A stretch of DNA of 64,000 nucleotides from CALGLS01 sp965222105 (GTDB taxonomy: Bacteria > Bacteroidota > Bacteroidia > Chitinophagales > Saprospiraceae): contig CBDCTQ010000022.1 of NCBI GenBank assembly GCA_965222105.1, positions 73,646 to 137,645 of the forward strand, read 5' to 3'. Positions 1-8,458 of the stretch are shown in pieces. Each line of letters starts with the position of its first letter. Position 1 is the first letter of the stretch. The notes beneath the pieces were generated by a model. It was not told the DNA's origin. It saw only the letters and a list, made by a program, of their open reading frames with translations, and ran no database searches. A program made the translations under genes and the position numbers.

Positions 1-23
1 CATCAATCATCAGCACATCAACA

Positions 24-299
24 CTAAACCAACCACTCCACCCTTCCCCCCATCACCCCAAGATAAACCACCAAAGCCAGCAGGGGAGCCAGTACCGACA
101 CCCCCATCATATAAAAATACTTCCGGGGTACACGCGAAGGCTCTATCCATTCCACGATAAGTGATACCAGGAGGATCACCAAAAAAACACCTGCCAGAAG
201 TATGCTCATCAGCGACCCAAGATAGTCGTCGTACAACCACAGCCCCAGGTAACAGACAAATTGTATTAAAAAAAATTCTATTGGTCGGATCGATAACAT
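24..299 (-). CDS. small three-TM hypothetical membrane protein
   Basis: A 91-residue protein that is almost entirely hydrophobic. I see three probable membrane helices, around residues 8-25, 28-50 and 63-84, separated by a short acidic turn (YDDY) and a basic loop (SRVPRK). I do not recognise a family. It is read divergently from the secreted protease that starts at 409, and the gap between them contains a promoter for that protease. The downstream neighbour lies outside the window. The ORF is short and has no recognised motif, but the regular TM pattern and the basic inner loop favour a real gene. Confidence 0.5.
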   Translation of the reverse strand: MLSIRPIEFFLIQFVCYLGLWLYDDYLGSLMSILLAGVFLVILLVSLIVEWIEPSRVPRKYFYMMGVSVLAPLLALVVYLGVMGGRVEWLV

Positions 300-313
300 G
301 AATCTGACTTTTG

Positions 314-344
314 TTGGTATACCAAATGCTAATTACTACCTTTG
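314..344 (+). promoter_or_regulatory. Bacteroidota-type promoter for the S8 protease gene
   Basis: A TTG at 314-316, 20 nt, then TACCTTTG at 337-344. This is an exact match to the -7 consensus TAnnTTTG of Bacteroidota sigma-70 promoters with a -33 TTG at normal spacing. It would start transcription about 60 nt upstream of the protease start codon at 409. Confidence 0.6.
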
Positions 345-408
345 AAGAACCACACAAATCTACGGAAATGGTGAAGACTTTATTAACCATATCAAACCAA
401 CCAACGAG

Positions 409-3400
409 ATGATTAAAAATTACACCCTTCTTTTTTTGGCCCTGATCTCCTCCTTTTTGCTTCAGGCACAGCAATGGAATGAAGGCATCCTTTCGCAAAA
501 ACTCCAAAACGCTTTATTAGAATCGCCGGATGACCAGCAGCTCGTATACGTTCAGTTGGCGGACCGGATCGATGTAAAAGCACTTGAAACGGAATTTATT
601 GCCAAAAACCTGCTCATCGAAGAGCGGGTACACATCTTGATCACAACCCTTAAAAATAAGGCCAGCCAATCACAGCCAGCATTGATAAACTATCTAAGCA
701 ACCTGCCGGGGGCCGACCCCACCACCATCCGGCCCTTTTGGATCAGCAATGTCGTTTTCGTACAAGCCACTTCCCAGGCCATTTCCAACATCAGCCATCG
801 CCCTGATGTATTTTGGATCGATCTCAATGTCGAAAATGTGATGGACGAATATGTGAATCTGGACTGCGAAATGCCCCCCTCTCCCAATGGAACGGAGCCC
901 GGTCTGGAAGCAATTGATGCCCCAGCTCTCTGGGCAATGGGCTACACCGGCTACGGCCAGGTGGCATTCACCGCTGACACCGGCATCGAACCCAACCATC
1001 CTGCAATAGACTTCAAATATCGGGGTTATTACGTCGACCATTCGGAAACCTGGGTTGAATTCAACGATTTTGGTGTGGTAACCGGAAATACTACGCCTTC
1101 CGAATGTGGCGACCACGGCAACCACACCATCGGCACCGTGCTGGGACTCGACCGCAACGTCAACGACACCATAGGGGTAGCATTCAACGCCCAGTGGATC
1201 GGCACGGCCATTCTTTGCGGCATTGGCACCGTCGATAACATTGCCGCCTTCCAGTGGGCTTTGGATCCCGACAACAATACTTCTACAACCGAAGATATGC
1301 CCGACGTCATCAACAACTCCTGGCGCGATCCTTCAATAGCGGGCAACGACTGCTTCAGCGTTTACGTCGATGCCCTCAACGCTCTGGAAGCAGCCGGTAT
1401 CGCCAACATTTTTTCAGCCGGCAACGAAGGCCCCGGAGTCAGTACCATCACCCCGCCCCACAACATCAACACCGACACCTTCAACTGTTTTACGGTGGGC
1501 GCCCTCAATGGCAACATCTCTACGTTTCCCATCACCGATTTTTCCAGCCGTGGGCCATCCGATTGTGGTGGCGCAGGATCTCTGCTCATCAAACCCGAAG
1601 TATCGGCACCCGGTGAGTCAGTCCGCTCCTGCGAACACAATGGTTCATACGGCCAAAAAAGCGGAACCTCCATGGCCGCACCCCATGTGGCCGGTGCGGT
1701 ATTGTTGTTGAAAGAAGCCTTTCCCTACCTTACGGGAAAAGACCTGCTGAGAGCTATTTATCACAGCTGTGTCGATTTGGGAGAAATAGGGGAGGACAAC
1801 ACCTACGGCATGGGCATCATTAATGTATTGGATGCTTTCAATCTTTTGATCGATCAGGGACATGTGCCTGCTTCACCACATGTTGACAACGATGCCTTGC
1901 TGGTTGGGTTGCCACTGGACGAATTGTACTGTGAAGGCAGTTTTGCCGGCTCCATTGTTTTTGAAAATGCCGGAATGGCTCCCCTCACAAGCCTTGAAAT
2001 AAACTATACCATTAAAGACCAAACCGGAGCCCTCATCGCAGAAGAACAGGCTCTTTGGACCGATTCTTTAAACACCCGCGAACGAGCCACCTTTTTCCTT
2101 CCGGAAATAAGCCTGACCAACGGTAATTACGAAGTGAATGTTGAACTCCTGCTTCCCAATGGCATCCCCGATGAAAAACCACTCAACAACCGGGGTAGTG
2201 CACCCTTTTCCATTTTTGAAGGCGAAAACTTCTCTTTGTCGGTGGTGAGTGTAGATACGGCAAGCACCTGCGCTGGTGCAAGTACCTTGTTGTATTGTGA
2301 CTACGAGGGGGAGGCGGGTGAGGTGTTTTGGTATAATGTTCCCATAGGTGGAGCCTCGCAAGGGCAGGGAAATTATTTTTCAACTCCCGAACAAAATTTC
2401 GATTTTACTTATTATGCCGACGTTAAAGTGACCGATTATGCCGGAAAAGTAGCACTCGACGATGATGCCAGCGACATTGGTCAGGACAATGGCGGTATGG
2501 TGATCGATGCCCAATATCCATTTACGATCGTATCGGTGAAAGTTTATGCCGATGAGGTTGGCGCCCGATTCATTACCCTTTCCAATGAAGATGGCGATCT
2601 GATCAACCAACGGCCCTTATTTATTTCTGACCCAGGGGAGCAACGCCTCGAATTGAATTTGCCCGTACCGAAAGGAGAAAACATGGTGATCAGACAAACC
2701 TTTGGCAATCCACTTTACTACAGTACGGAAGCCGATTATCCATACGATGTGGCCGGTATTGCACAGGTCAAAACATCCACTCATCAGTTTGCTCCCAATG
2801 ACACCTGGTTTTACCTCTACGACTGGGAGGTCCGCTACGATTACTTCTGTGGCAGAAAGTCCATCGACGTTCAGGTGGTGGAATCCGATAATGTCCCGGA
2901 GGTTGCCTTTGAGGCTTCCGCCGAAATAGTGGACTTCAACAACATTGAGCCGGTACAGTTTACCGACCAATCGGTCGATGCCGTTTCCTGGTTATGGCAT
3001 TTTGGCGACGGAACTTCCAGCACCGAACAACACCCCGAGCATCTTTTCGATGAATTGGGTGTCTATACTGTTGGTCTCACTATTGTCGGACCAGACGGCT
3101 GTACCAATTCCACTACCAAAACCATTTCGGTAGAAAAGCTGGTCGATACCAAACAACCCTTCGGAGAGGATGGATACTTGTGGGTGTACCCCAATCCGGC
3201 CAACGACCGGCTGGTGGTGGACTATCATTTTACAAAAAACAGCCCCCTGCAGCTACAGGTCATGGATGCGCTGGGGCAAATCGTTCATACCCAAACAGGG
3301 CCGTATTACAATAGAGGACAGTTGGTTGTCGACTCGTCCAACTGGCCGGGGGGCATGTATTTTGTCCTGCTTTCTGATGGCATCGACCGCGTAGTCAGCA

Positions 3401-3417
3401 AGGTGATCCGGCAATGA
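409..3417 (+). CDS. secreted subtilisin-like serine protease (S8) with PKD and T9SS sorting domains
   Basis: A 1,002-residue exoprotease. Residues 1-20 form a signal peptide ending LLQAQ. The S8 catalytic domain covers roughly residues 150-500 and has the full triad: Asp190 in ADTGIE, His236 in HGNHTIGT and Ser421 in GTSMAAPH. It is followed by beta-rich, probably adhesive modules, then a PKD domain around residues 840-905 (WLWHFGDGTSS), then a T9SS type A C-terminal sorting domain from about residue 925 (YPNPANDRLVV to the end, KVIRQ). The expected route is Sec export, T9SS passage across the outer membrane and release or anchoring at the cell surface. It probably degrades external protein. 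It is monocistronic, with its own promoter at 314-344. A second, less canonical S8 protease is encoded at 15343-16968. Confidence 0.95.
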   Translation: MIKNYTLLFLALISSFLLQAQQWNEGILSQKLQNALLESPDDQQLVYVQLADRIDVKALETEFIAKNLLIEERVHILITTLKNKASQSQPALINYLSNLPGADPTTIRPFWISNVVFVQATSQAISNISHRPDVFWIDLNVENVMDEYVNLDCEMPPSPNGTEPGLEAIDAPALWAMGYTGYGQVAFTADTGIEPNHPAIDFKYRGYYVDHSETWVEFNDFGVVTGNTTPSECGDHGNHTIGTVLGLDRNVNDTIGVAFNAQWIGTAILCGIGTVDNIAAFQWALDPDNNTSTTEDMPDVINNSWRDPSIAGNDCFSVYVDALNALEAAGIANIFSAGNEGPGVSTITPPHNINTDTFNCFTVGALNGNISTFPITDFSSRGPSDCGGAGSLLIKPEVSAPGESVRSCEHNGSYGQKSGTSMAAPHVAGAVLLLKEAFPYLTGKDLLRAIYHSCVDLGEIGEDNTYGMGIINVLDAFNLLIDQGHVPASPHVDNDALLVGLPLDELYCEGSFAGSIVFENAGMAPLTSLEINYTIKDQTGALIAEEQALWTDSLNTRERATFFLPEISLTNGNYEVNVELLLPNGIPDEKPLNNRGSAPFSIFEGENFSLSVVSVDTASTCAGASTLLYCDYEGEAGEVFWYNVPIGGASQGQGNYFSTPEQNFDFTYYADVKVTDYAGKVALDDDASDIGQDNGGMVIDAQYPFTIVSVKVYADEVGARFITLSNEDGDLINQRPLFISDPGEQRLELNLPVPKGENMVIRQTFGNPLYYSTEADYPYDVAGIAQVKTSTHQFAPNDTWFYLYDWEVRYDYFCGRKSIDVQVVESDNVPEVAFEASAEIVDFNNIEPVQFTDQSVDAVSWLWHFGDGTSSTEQHPEHLFDELGVYTVGLTIVGPDGCTNSTTKTISVEKLVDTKQPFGEDGYLWVYPNPANDRLVVDYHFTKNSPLQLQVMDALGQIVHTQTGPYYNRGQLVVDSSNWPGGMYFVLLSDGIDRVVSKVIRQ

Positions 3418-3649
3418 AAATTGGGTGTGGATTGGAGATTCCCATAGTCCTTTAATCTTTAACTCACCGACAAGCGGCCGGGTTTGTTGGCACATTCTAT
3501 GCCCCTGACAGATCAAATAGTGACTTTTGAGCTTTACTTAACGATCCATTGAAAGCTCATTTTACAATAAAATCCCTAATTTCGTGCGTTTTTAATTGGA
3601 TCGAAGCCAAAGCATTTAATTCACTATTGCCAATAAAACCCATCTGCAT

Positions 3650-4210
3650 ATGTCAGGAAAATGGATGATCTTAGGTCTTTTGTTAGTTGTGGTTGCCGGA
3701 TCGGAGGCACAAAAAATGACTCCCCGCGGTATCCAGGATACCCTGAATGAACCGAAGGACACCTTACTGAAGGAAGACCCCTTTGAGCAGCAATATCAAA
3801 AAAACATCCTGAAATCGCGGATAAACGGGATATACATACCAAAAGACCTCTACGACAGCTTTGAACAACTGAAGCGATTGATGGACCAACCCACCCTCCT
3901 TCAATTTCAAACCCTCCCCGAAGAACGGGCCGGCCGAAAACTCTATCTCGTCATGTGGCTCGTCGAAAACTGGCATTTCCGCGAAGGTTCCCGACTTTCT
4001 CATCTCATCCGGCAATTGGGTATCACCTACCCGGAACATATGGCGCATTTTATCGTTATCACCTTTCATCGACACCTCAACAAGAAAGACCTCGGCATTA
4101 AAGAAAGGGTCGAATTTTACAAGGAAAAAGAAAAAGAGGCTTTCGAAAAGACTAAGAAAAACCAGAAGAAAGAGGTGATCCACGAAGAAAAACGGAAGCG
4201 GAAACAGTAG
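3650..4210 (+). CDS. exported DUF6794-like hypothetical protein
   Basis: A 186-residue protein with a signal peptide (residues 1-20, ending GSEAQ) and no membrane segment after it. The stretch from about residue 60 to 110 (IPKDLYDSFEQL, then LYLVMWLVENWHFREGS) resembles the DUF6794 domain of Bacteroidota, which often starts with a phrase like YIPKDLEDCF; this is recalled similarity, not a search. The last 40 residues are a highly charged Lys/Glu tail, probably helical. No function is known. It sits alone between the protease and topA, in the same direction as both. Confidence 0.7.
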   Translation: MSGKWMILGLLLVVVAGSEAQKMTPRGIQDTLNEPKDTLLKEDPFEQQYQKNILKSRINGIYIPKDLYDSFEQLKRLMDQPTLLQFQTLPEERAGRKLYLVMWLVENWHFREGSRLSHLIRQLGITYPEHMAHFIVITFHRHLNKKDLGIKERVEFYKEKEKEAFEKTKKNQKKEVIHEEKRKRKQ

Positions 4211-4320
4211 TAATATCCATCTCTTCCCGGATTGTGGCAAATTTCCTTCTTTCGTGGAACCATGATCCCGGGACAATCGCTTGGTTTTTTCCAAAAACAA
4301 TAGTACAAACCTGAATTTTT

Positions 4321-4350
4321 TTTGTAGATGATGCATTATTTATACCTTTG
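4321..4350 (+). promoter_or_regulatory. promoter for topA
   Basis: TTTG at 4321-4324, 18 nt, then TACCTTTG at 4343-4350, an exact TAnnTTTG -7 box. It implies a start of transcription near 4356, giving an 85-nt leader to the preferred topA start at 4441. Confidence 0.6.
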
Positions 4351-4440
4351 CACTCCTGTTTTGAAATAAATTTTTAAATAACAATATGCTTCCGGGTCGG
4401 CATGACCCAGAGTACTAATCACAAAAACGGAACACCCGTT

Positions 4441-6978
4441 ATGGCAAAAAATTTATTGATTGTAGAGTCTCCGGCTAAAGCCAAAACCATTGAAAAGATT
4501 TTAGGGGGCGACTTCACTGTCAAATCCAGTTTTGGACACGTGCGCGACCTCGACAAAGGGGAAAATAGTGTCGACGTCGAAAACGAATTCAAACCCAGAT
4601 ACGTAGTCACTCCTGAAAAGAAGAAAGTTGTCAAAAGCCTGAAAGAAGAGGCAAAAAAGGTAGATGAAGTATGGCTCGCTACGGATGAAGACCGCGAAGG
4701 AGAAGCCATCTCCTGGCACCTGTGCAAGGTATTGGGGCTGGATGAGGCTACCACCAAACGGATCGTCTTTCGCGAAATCACCAAACCCGCCATTCAAAAG
4801 GCCATCACCCAACCCCGGACGGTCGACATCAACCTCGTCAATGCGCAACAGGCAAGGCGCGTACTTGACCGGCTCGTCGGATTTGAATTGTCCGGCATTC
4901 TTTGGCGAAAAGTCAAAGGAAAACTATCAGCCGGAAGGGTGCAAAGCGTAGCCGTCAAACTGATCGTTGAACGGGAGCGCGAGATCCAACGATTTCAGAC
5001 AAAGAGCTTCTTCAAAATAACGGCCCAGTTCAACGTCCAGAACGAACAGGGAAAAATGGTACGCCTCAAAGCCCAAATGCCTACCCAGTTCGACTCCGAA
5101 CAGGATGCTCACACCTTTCTGACCAATTGCATCGGCGCCGAATACCGCATCGAAAACATCGAGGTCAAACCTCTCAAACGGCGCCCTACCGCTCCCTTCA
5201 CCACTTCCACCTTACAGCAGGAGGCCAGCCGCAAGCTCGGTTTTTCGGTAAAGCGAACTATGATCAACGCTCAAAAACTCTACGAACAGGGGTTCATCAC
5301 TTACATGCGTACCGACAGTGTCAACCTCTCGGAAACAGCATTGCAGTCGATAGCCGATGAGATCGTCAAAAATTACGGTCAGCAGTACCTCCACACCCGC
5401 CGGTTCAAAAGCAAAAAGCAATTGGCCCAGGAAGCACACGAAGCCATCCGACCCACTTATATCGACCGCCAGACCGTGACCTCCGACCGCGACCAGCAAC
5501 GCCTGTATGAGCTCATCTGGAAACGCACCATCGCCTCTCAAATGGCCGATGCGCAACTGGAAAAAACCATTGCCACCATCGGCATCTCCTCCCAGCCCGA
5601 CGCCCGCCTCAGAGCGGAAGGGGAAGTCCTCAAATTCGACGGTTTCCTCAAGGTTTACCTCGTATCGAAAGGCGATGATGAAGAAGATGACGACACAAAA
5701 GGCATCCTCCCGCCGCTTCACGTGGATCAGCAGTTGCGCTTGCACGAAATGCTGGGCACCGAGCGGTTTACCCGGCCTCCTGCGCGATTCACCGAAGCAG
5801 GGCTGGTCAAAAAAATGGAAGAATTGGGCATAGGCCGCCCCTCCACCTATGCGCCTACCATCAGCAAAATTATGGAACCCGACAGAGGATACGTAACAAA
5901 AGAGACGAGGGAAGGGGTAGAGCGGAACTATAGCGTCGTTTCGCTCAAAAACGATCAGGTAAGCCAAAAAACGGAAATGGAAAGGACTGGCTCTTTCTCC
6001 AACCGGCTCGTACCCAGCGACATGGGCATGGTCGTCGTCGATTTCCTCACCGAGCACTTCGACAACATCATGAACTACAGCTTCACTGCCGACATCGAAA
6101 AGCAGTTCGACCACATAGCCGCCGGCGGACAACGTTGGACGGAAATGCTCGACGAATTCTACGACCCCTTCCACCACAAAGTGGAAAAAACACTTGAAGA
6201 AGCAGAACGAGCAAACGGCGAACGCATCCTGGGTAAAGATCCCGAATCGGGCCGCACCGTACTCATCCGCCTTACCCGATTTGGTCGGCCCGTAGCCCAG
6301 ATAGGCGCTCCCGACGAATTGGAAGAGGATGAAAAACCACGCTACGGCAATCTGCGCCCCGGGCAGTCGATGGAAACCCTTACCTTCGAGGATGCACTCG
6401 AATTGTTCAAGCTCCCCAAAACAGTGGGCGAATACGAGGGCAAGGAAGTCATCGTGGCGGTGGGCCGCTTTGGTCCTTACGTCAAATTTGGCGAGACCTT
6501 TATATCGATTCCCAAAGGCGAGGACCCCCTGGAAGTGCAAATGAACCGGGCCATAGAACTGATCGAAGAACGCAAAAAGGCCGATGCACCCATTGGCTCC
6601 TATAATGGTATTCCCTACACGATGGGCAAAGGACGATTCGGGCCCTACATCAAATGGAACGAGATGTTCGTCAACATTCCCAAGCGCTTCGATCCCGAAA
6701 ATCTCAGCGTCGACGAGGCCCACGAACTCATTGCCGCCAAGATAGAAAAGGAAGCCAATCGCTATATCCAAAAATGGGAAGAAGAAAATATTGCCATAGA
6801 AAATGGACGCTGGGGCCCCTTCATTCGCTTTGGCAAAAAGTCGGTCAAAATACCCAAAGTCAACGATGAGCGGATTACACCTGAGGCGGCCAAGGAAATG
6901 TCATTGGAGGAAGTCAAAGAATTGATCGAGGCCGAAATACCCAACGCCTTTGCCAAGAAAAAAAGAAAGAAAAAATAG
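4441..6978 (+). CDS. topA: DNA topoisomerase I (type IA)
   Basis: Relaxes negatively supercoiled DNA by cutting and resealing one strand. I prefer the ATG at 4441 because the conserved N-terminus (AKNLLIVESPAKAKTIEKIL) starts there. An in-frame ATG at 4402 would add 13 residues that do not look conserved. The product is 845 residues. The Toprim domain occupies about residues 3-120 with the acidic motif DEDREGEAISWHL. The catalytic tyrosine is Tyr288 in FITYMRTDSVNLS. The C-terminus carries three topoisomerase C-terminal repeats, each with a G-P-[YF]-[IV]-[KR] core (GPYVKFG, GPYIKWN, GPFIRFG), instead of Cys4 zinc fingers, as is usual in Bacteroidota. The last residues are a Lys-rich tail. A hairpin terminator follows. 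Confidence 0.97.
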   Translation: MAKNLLIVESPAKAKTIEKILGGDFTVKSSFGHVRDLDKGENSVDVENEFKPRYVVTPEKKKVVKSLKEEAKKVDEVWLATDEDREGEAISWHLCKVLGLDEATTKRIVFREITKPAIQKAITQPRTVDINLVNAQQARRVLDRLVGFELSGILWRKVKGKLSAGRVQSVAVKLIVEREREIQRFQTKSFFKITAQFNVQNEQGKMVRLKAQMPTQFDSEQDAHTFLTNCIGAEYRIENIEVKPLKRRPTAPFTTSTLQQEASRKLGFSVKRTMINAQKLYEQGFITYMRTDSVNLSETALQSIADEIVKNYGQQYLHTRRFKSKKQLAQEAHEAIRPTYIDRQTVTSDRDQQRLYELIWKRTIASQMADAQLEKTIATIGISSQPDARLRAEGEVLKFDGFLKVYLVSKGDDEEDDDTKGILPPLHVDQQLRLHEMLGTERFTRPPARFTEAGLVKKMEELGIGRPSTYAPTISKIMEPDRGYVTKETREGVERNYSVVSLKNDQVSQKTEMERTGSFSNRLVPSDMGMVVVDFLTEHFDNIMNYSFTADIEKQFDHIAAGGQRWTEMLDEFYDPFHHKVEKTLEEAERANGERILGKDPESGRTVLIRLTRFGRPVAQIGAPDELEEDEKPRYGNLRPGQSMETLTFEDALELFKLPKTVGEYEGKEVIVAVGRFGPYVKFGETFISIPKGEDPLEVQMNRAIELIEERKKADAPIGSYNGIPYTMGKGRFGPYIKWNEMFVNIPKRFDPENLSVDEAHELIAAKIEKEANRYIQKWEEENIAIENGRWGPFIRFGKKSVKIPKVNDERITPEAAKEMSLEEVKELIEAEIPNAFAKKKRKKK

Positions 6979-6992
6979 GCCAAAAACGCGCA

Positions 6993-7016
6993 CCTGCCGG
7001 GGAGGCAGGTTTTGTT
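6993..7016 (+). terminator. rho-independent terminator after topA
   Basis: CCTGCC (6993-6998) pairs with GGCAGG (7004-7009) across a 5-nt loop and is followed by TTTTGTT. It lies between convergent topA and lpxB. The stem is the same CCTGCC/GGCAGG palindrome found in many intergenic repeats of this window. Confidence 0.6.
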
Positions 7017-7026
7017 ACATAGCAAA

Positions 7027-8151
7027 TCATAGGGAAGCCCTCATCGCTTCCACAATGCAAGCCGCAGCGCGAGTTGAAGCCCCGGGCCGCCCCAACATCT
7101 GGCGCAATTGACGGTATCCCTCCCGGATATCTTCCTCCCCGTTTTCAAGAATGGCACGGAGCGCCTCCTCTGTTTTTGTGGCGTTAAAGTCTTGTTGGAT
7201 CAGCTCGGTCAGTAGCGGTCGATCCAAAATCAGGTTGACCAGTGAGATGTATTTCACCTGTACCAACCGACGGGCTATCCAGTAAGAAAGGGCTGCCCCT
7301 TTATAACAAACCACTTGCGGCACTTCGAACAAGGCCGTTTCCAAAGTAGCCGTCCCCGAGGTTACGAGGGCTGCCCGGGCCACGCTCAACAGTTCATATG
7401 TTGCTCCGCTTATCAGTGTCACGTTTTTAGCGAAAGCGAAATCCTTCAAAATGGAATGGTAAAATGCCTCCGGGATAGAAGGGGCGCCGGCAATGGCAAA
7501 CTGGTGACCCGGAAATCGGGAGGCCACTTCCAACATGATCCGGAGTGCGATCCGGACCTCCTGCTTTCGGCTGCCCGGCAACAAGGCAATTACAGGTAGG
7601 GAAGCCGATAGCCCGTGCCGTTGCCGGAAATCGGAAGGTGCTTCAAGATCATTCACTACATCCAGCAGCGGATGCCCTACAAATTGGACTTCGTAATTGT
7701 ATTGTTGGTAAAATTGCTGCTCAAAAGGAAGGATCACCAGCATTTGGTCTACATTGGCCTTGATCTGGTGAGCCCGGCTGCTGTGCCAGGCCCATATTTG
7801 TGGAGAAATGTAGTAGACGACGCGGTATCCGCTGGCTTTCGCCCAACGAGCCATTCGGAGGTTGAAACCGGGATAATCGATCAGGATGAGGGCATCGGGC
7901 TGGAAGGCTTGTATTTGCCGCTTGCATAGCTTAAAATTGCGCAGGATGGTGCGAATATGCAAAGCCACCTGAACAAAACCCATAAATGCCAACTCCCGGT
8001 AGTGAATGAGGACGGTGGCACCGGCAGCAGCCATCTGGTCGCCTCCCCAACCCGTGATAATGGCATCATTATCTTTATCCAACAATGCCTTTACGAGATT
8101 GGCGCCGTGCAGATCGCCGGAGGCTTCCCCTGCCACCACAAAATATTTCAT
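7027..8151 (-). CDS. lpxB: lipid-A-disaccharide synthase
   Basis: A 374-residue glycosyltransferase (GT19) that joins UDP-2,3-diacylglucosamine and lipid X into lipid A disaccharide, at the cytoplasmic face of the inner membrane. The N-terminus (VVAGEASGDLHGANL) is the family signature. Further conserved parts are the LIDYPGFNLR segment, YYISPQIWAW, GHPLLD and the LLPGSRKQEV motif. Length and ends are normal for the family. Its ATG overlaps the stop of the upstream 102-residue membrane protein by 4 nt (ATGA), so the two are translationally coupled. The presence of lpxB shows a Gram-negative outer membrane. Confidence 0.96.
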   Translation of the reverse strand: MKYFVVAGEASGDLHGANLVKALLDKDNDAIITGWGGDQMAAAGATVLIHYRELAFMGFVQVALHIRTILRNFKLCKRQIQAFQPDALILIDYPGFNLRMARWAKASGYRVVYYISPQIWAWHSSRAHQIKANVDQMLVILPFEQQFYQQYNYEVQFVGHPLLDVVNDLEAPSDFRQRHGLSASLPVIALLPGSRKQEVRIALRIMLEVASRFPGHQFAIAGAPSIPEAFYHSILKDFAFAKNVTLISGATYELLSVARAALVTSGTATLETALFEVPQVVCYKGAALSYWIARRLVQVKYISLVNLILDRPLLTELIQQDFNATKTEEALRAILENGEEDIREGYRQLRQMLGRPGASTRAAACIVEAMRASL

Positions 8152-8456
8152 TGCTGAAAAATATCGGCTTTAAAATAGAAAACCCAGATGGCAACAAAGA
8201 GGATGGTGGGAAAGATCAAACCTCGCATGGACTGATCATTGTGCCAGCCTTTGTGCATCTGGAAGGGTACCAGGTTGGCGCAAATGGCCAGCAAGGCTAT
8301 GGTGCGGAGGCGCCACGACTCGGAAAATCCCGTGGGGTCCATGATCCCCACTTGGGTAAGCAGGGTAAACAGGAGGGTGAGTAGCCCATAGGCCAATACC
8401 GGAACCAGTATGCCGGTGATGATGCCGATGAGAACACCGTCTTCTCGTAAATTCAT
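8148..8456 (-). CDS. small membrane protein coupled to lpxB
   Basis: A 102-residue protein with about three hydrophobic segments (residues 8-35, 48-62 and 80-97) and a conserved-looking loop QMHKGWHNDQSMRG. Small membrane proteins of this kind are commonly found directly before lpxB in Bacteroidota; I know no function for them. The start is 2 nt downstream of the GH16 stop, and the stop overlaps lpxB by 4 nt, so it is clearly translated as part of this minus-strand group. Confidence 0.75.
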   Translation of the reverse strand: MNLREDGVLIGIITGILVPVLAYGLLTLLFTLLTQVGIMDPTGFSESWRLRTIALLAICANLVPFQMHKGWHNDQSMRGLIFPTILFVAIWVFYFKADIFQQ

Positions 8457-8458
8457 TG

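Noticed and set aside
5212..6771. 519-codon minus-strand open frame
   Set aside because: It is antisense to the strongly conserved topA, has no recognisable motif and a composition expected of a shadow frame.
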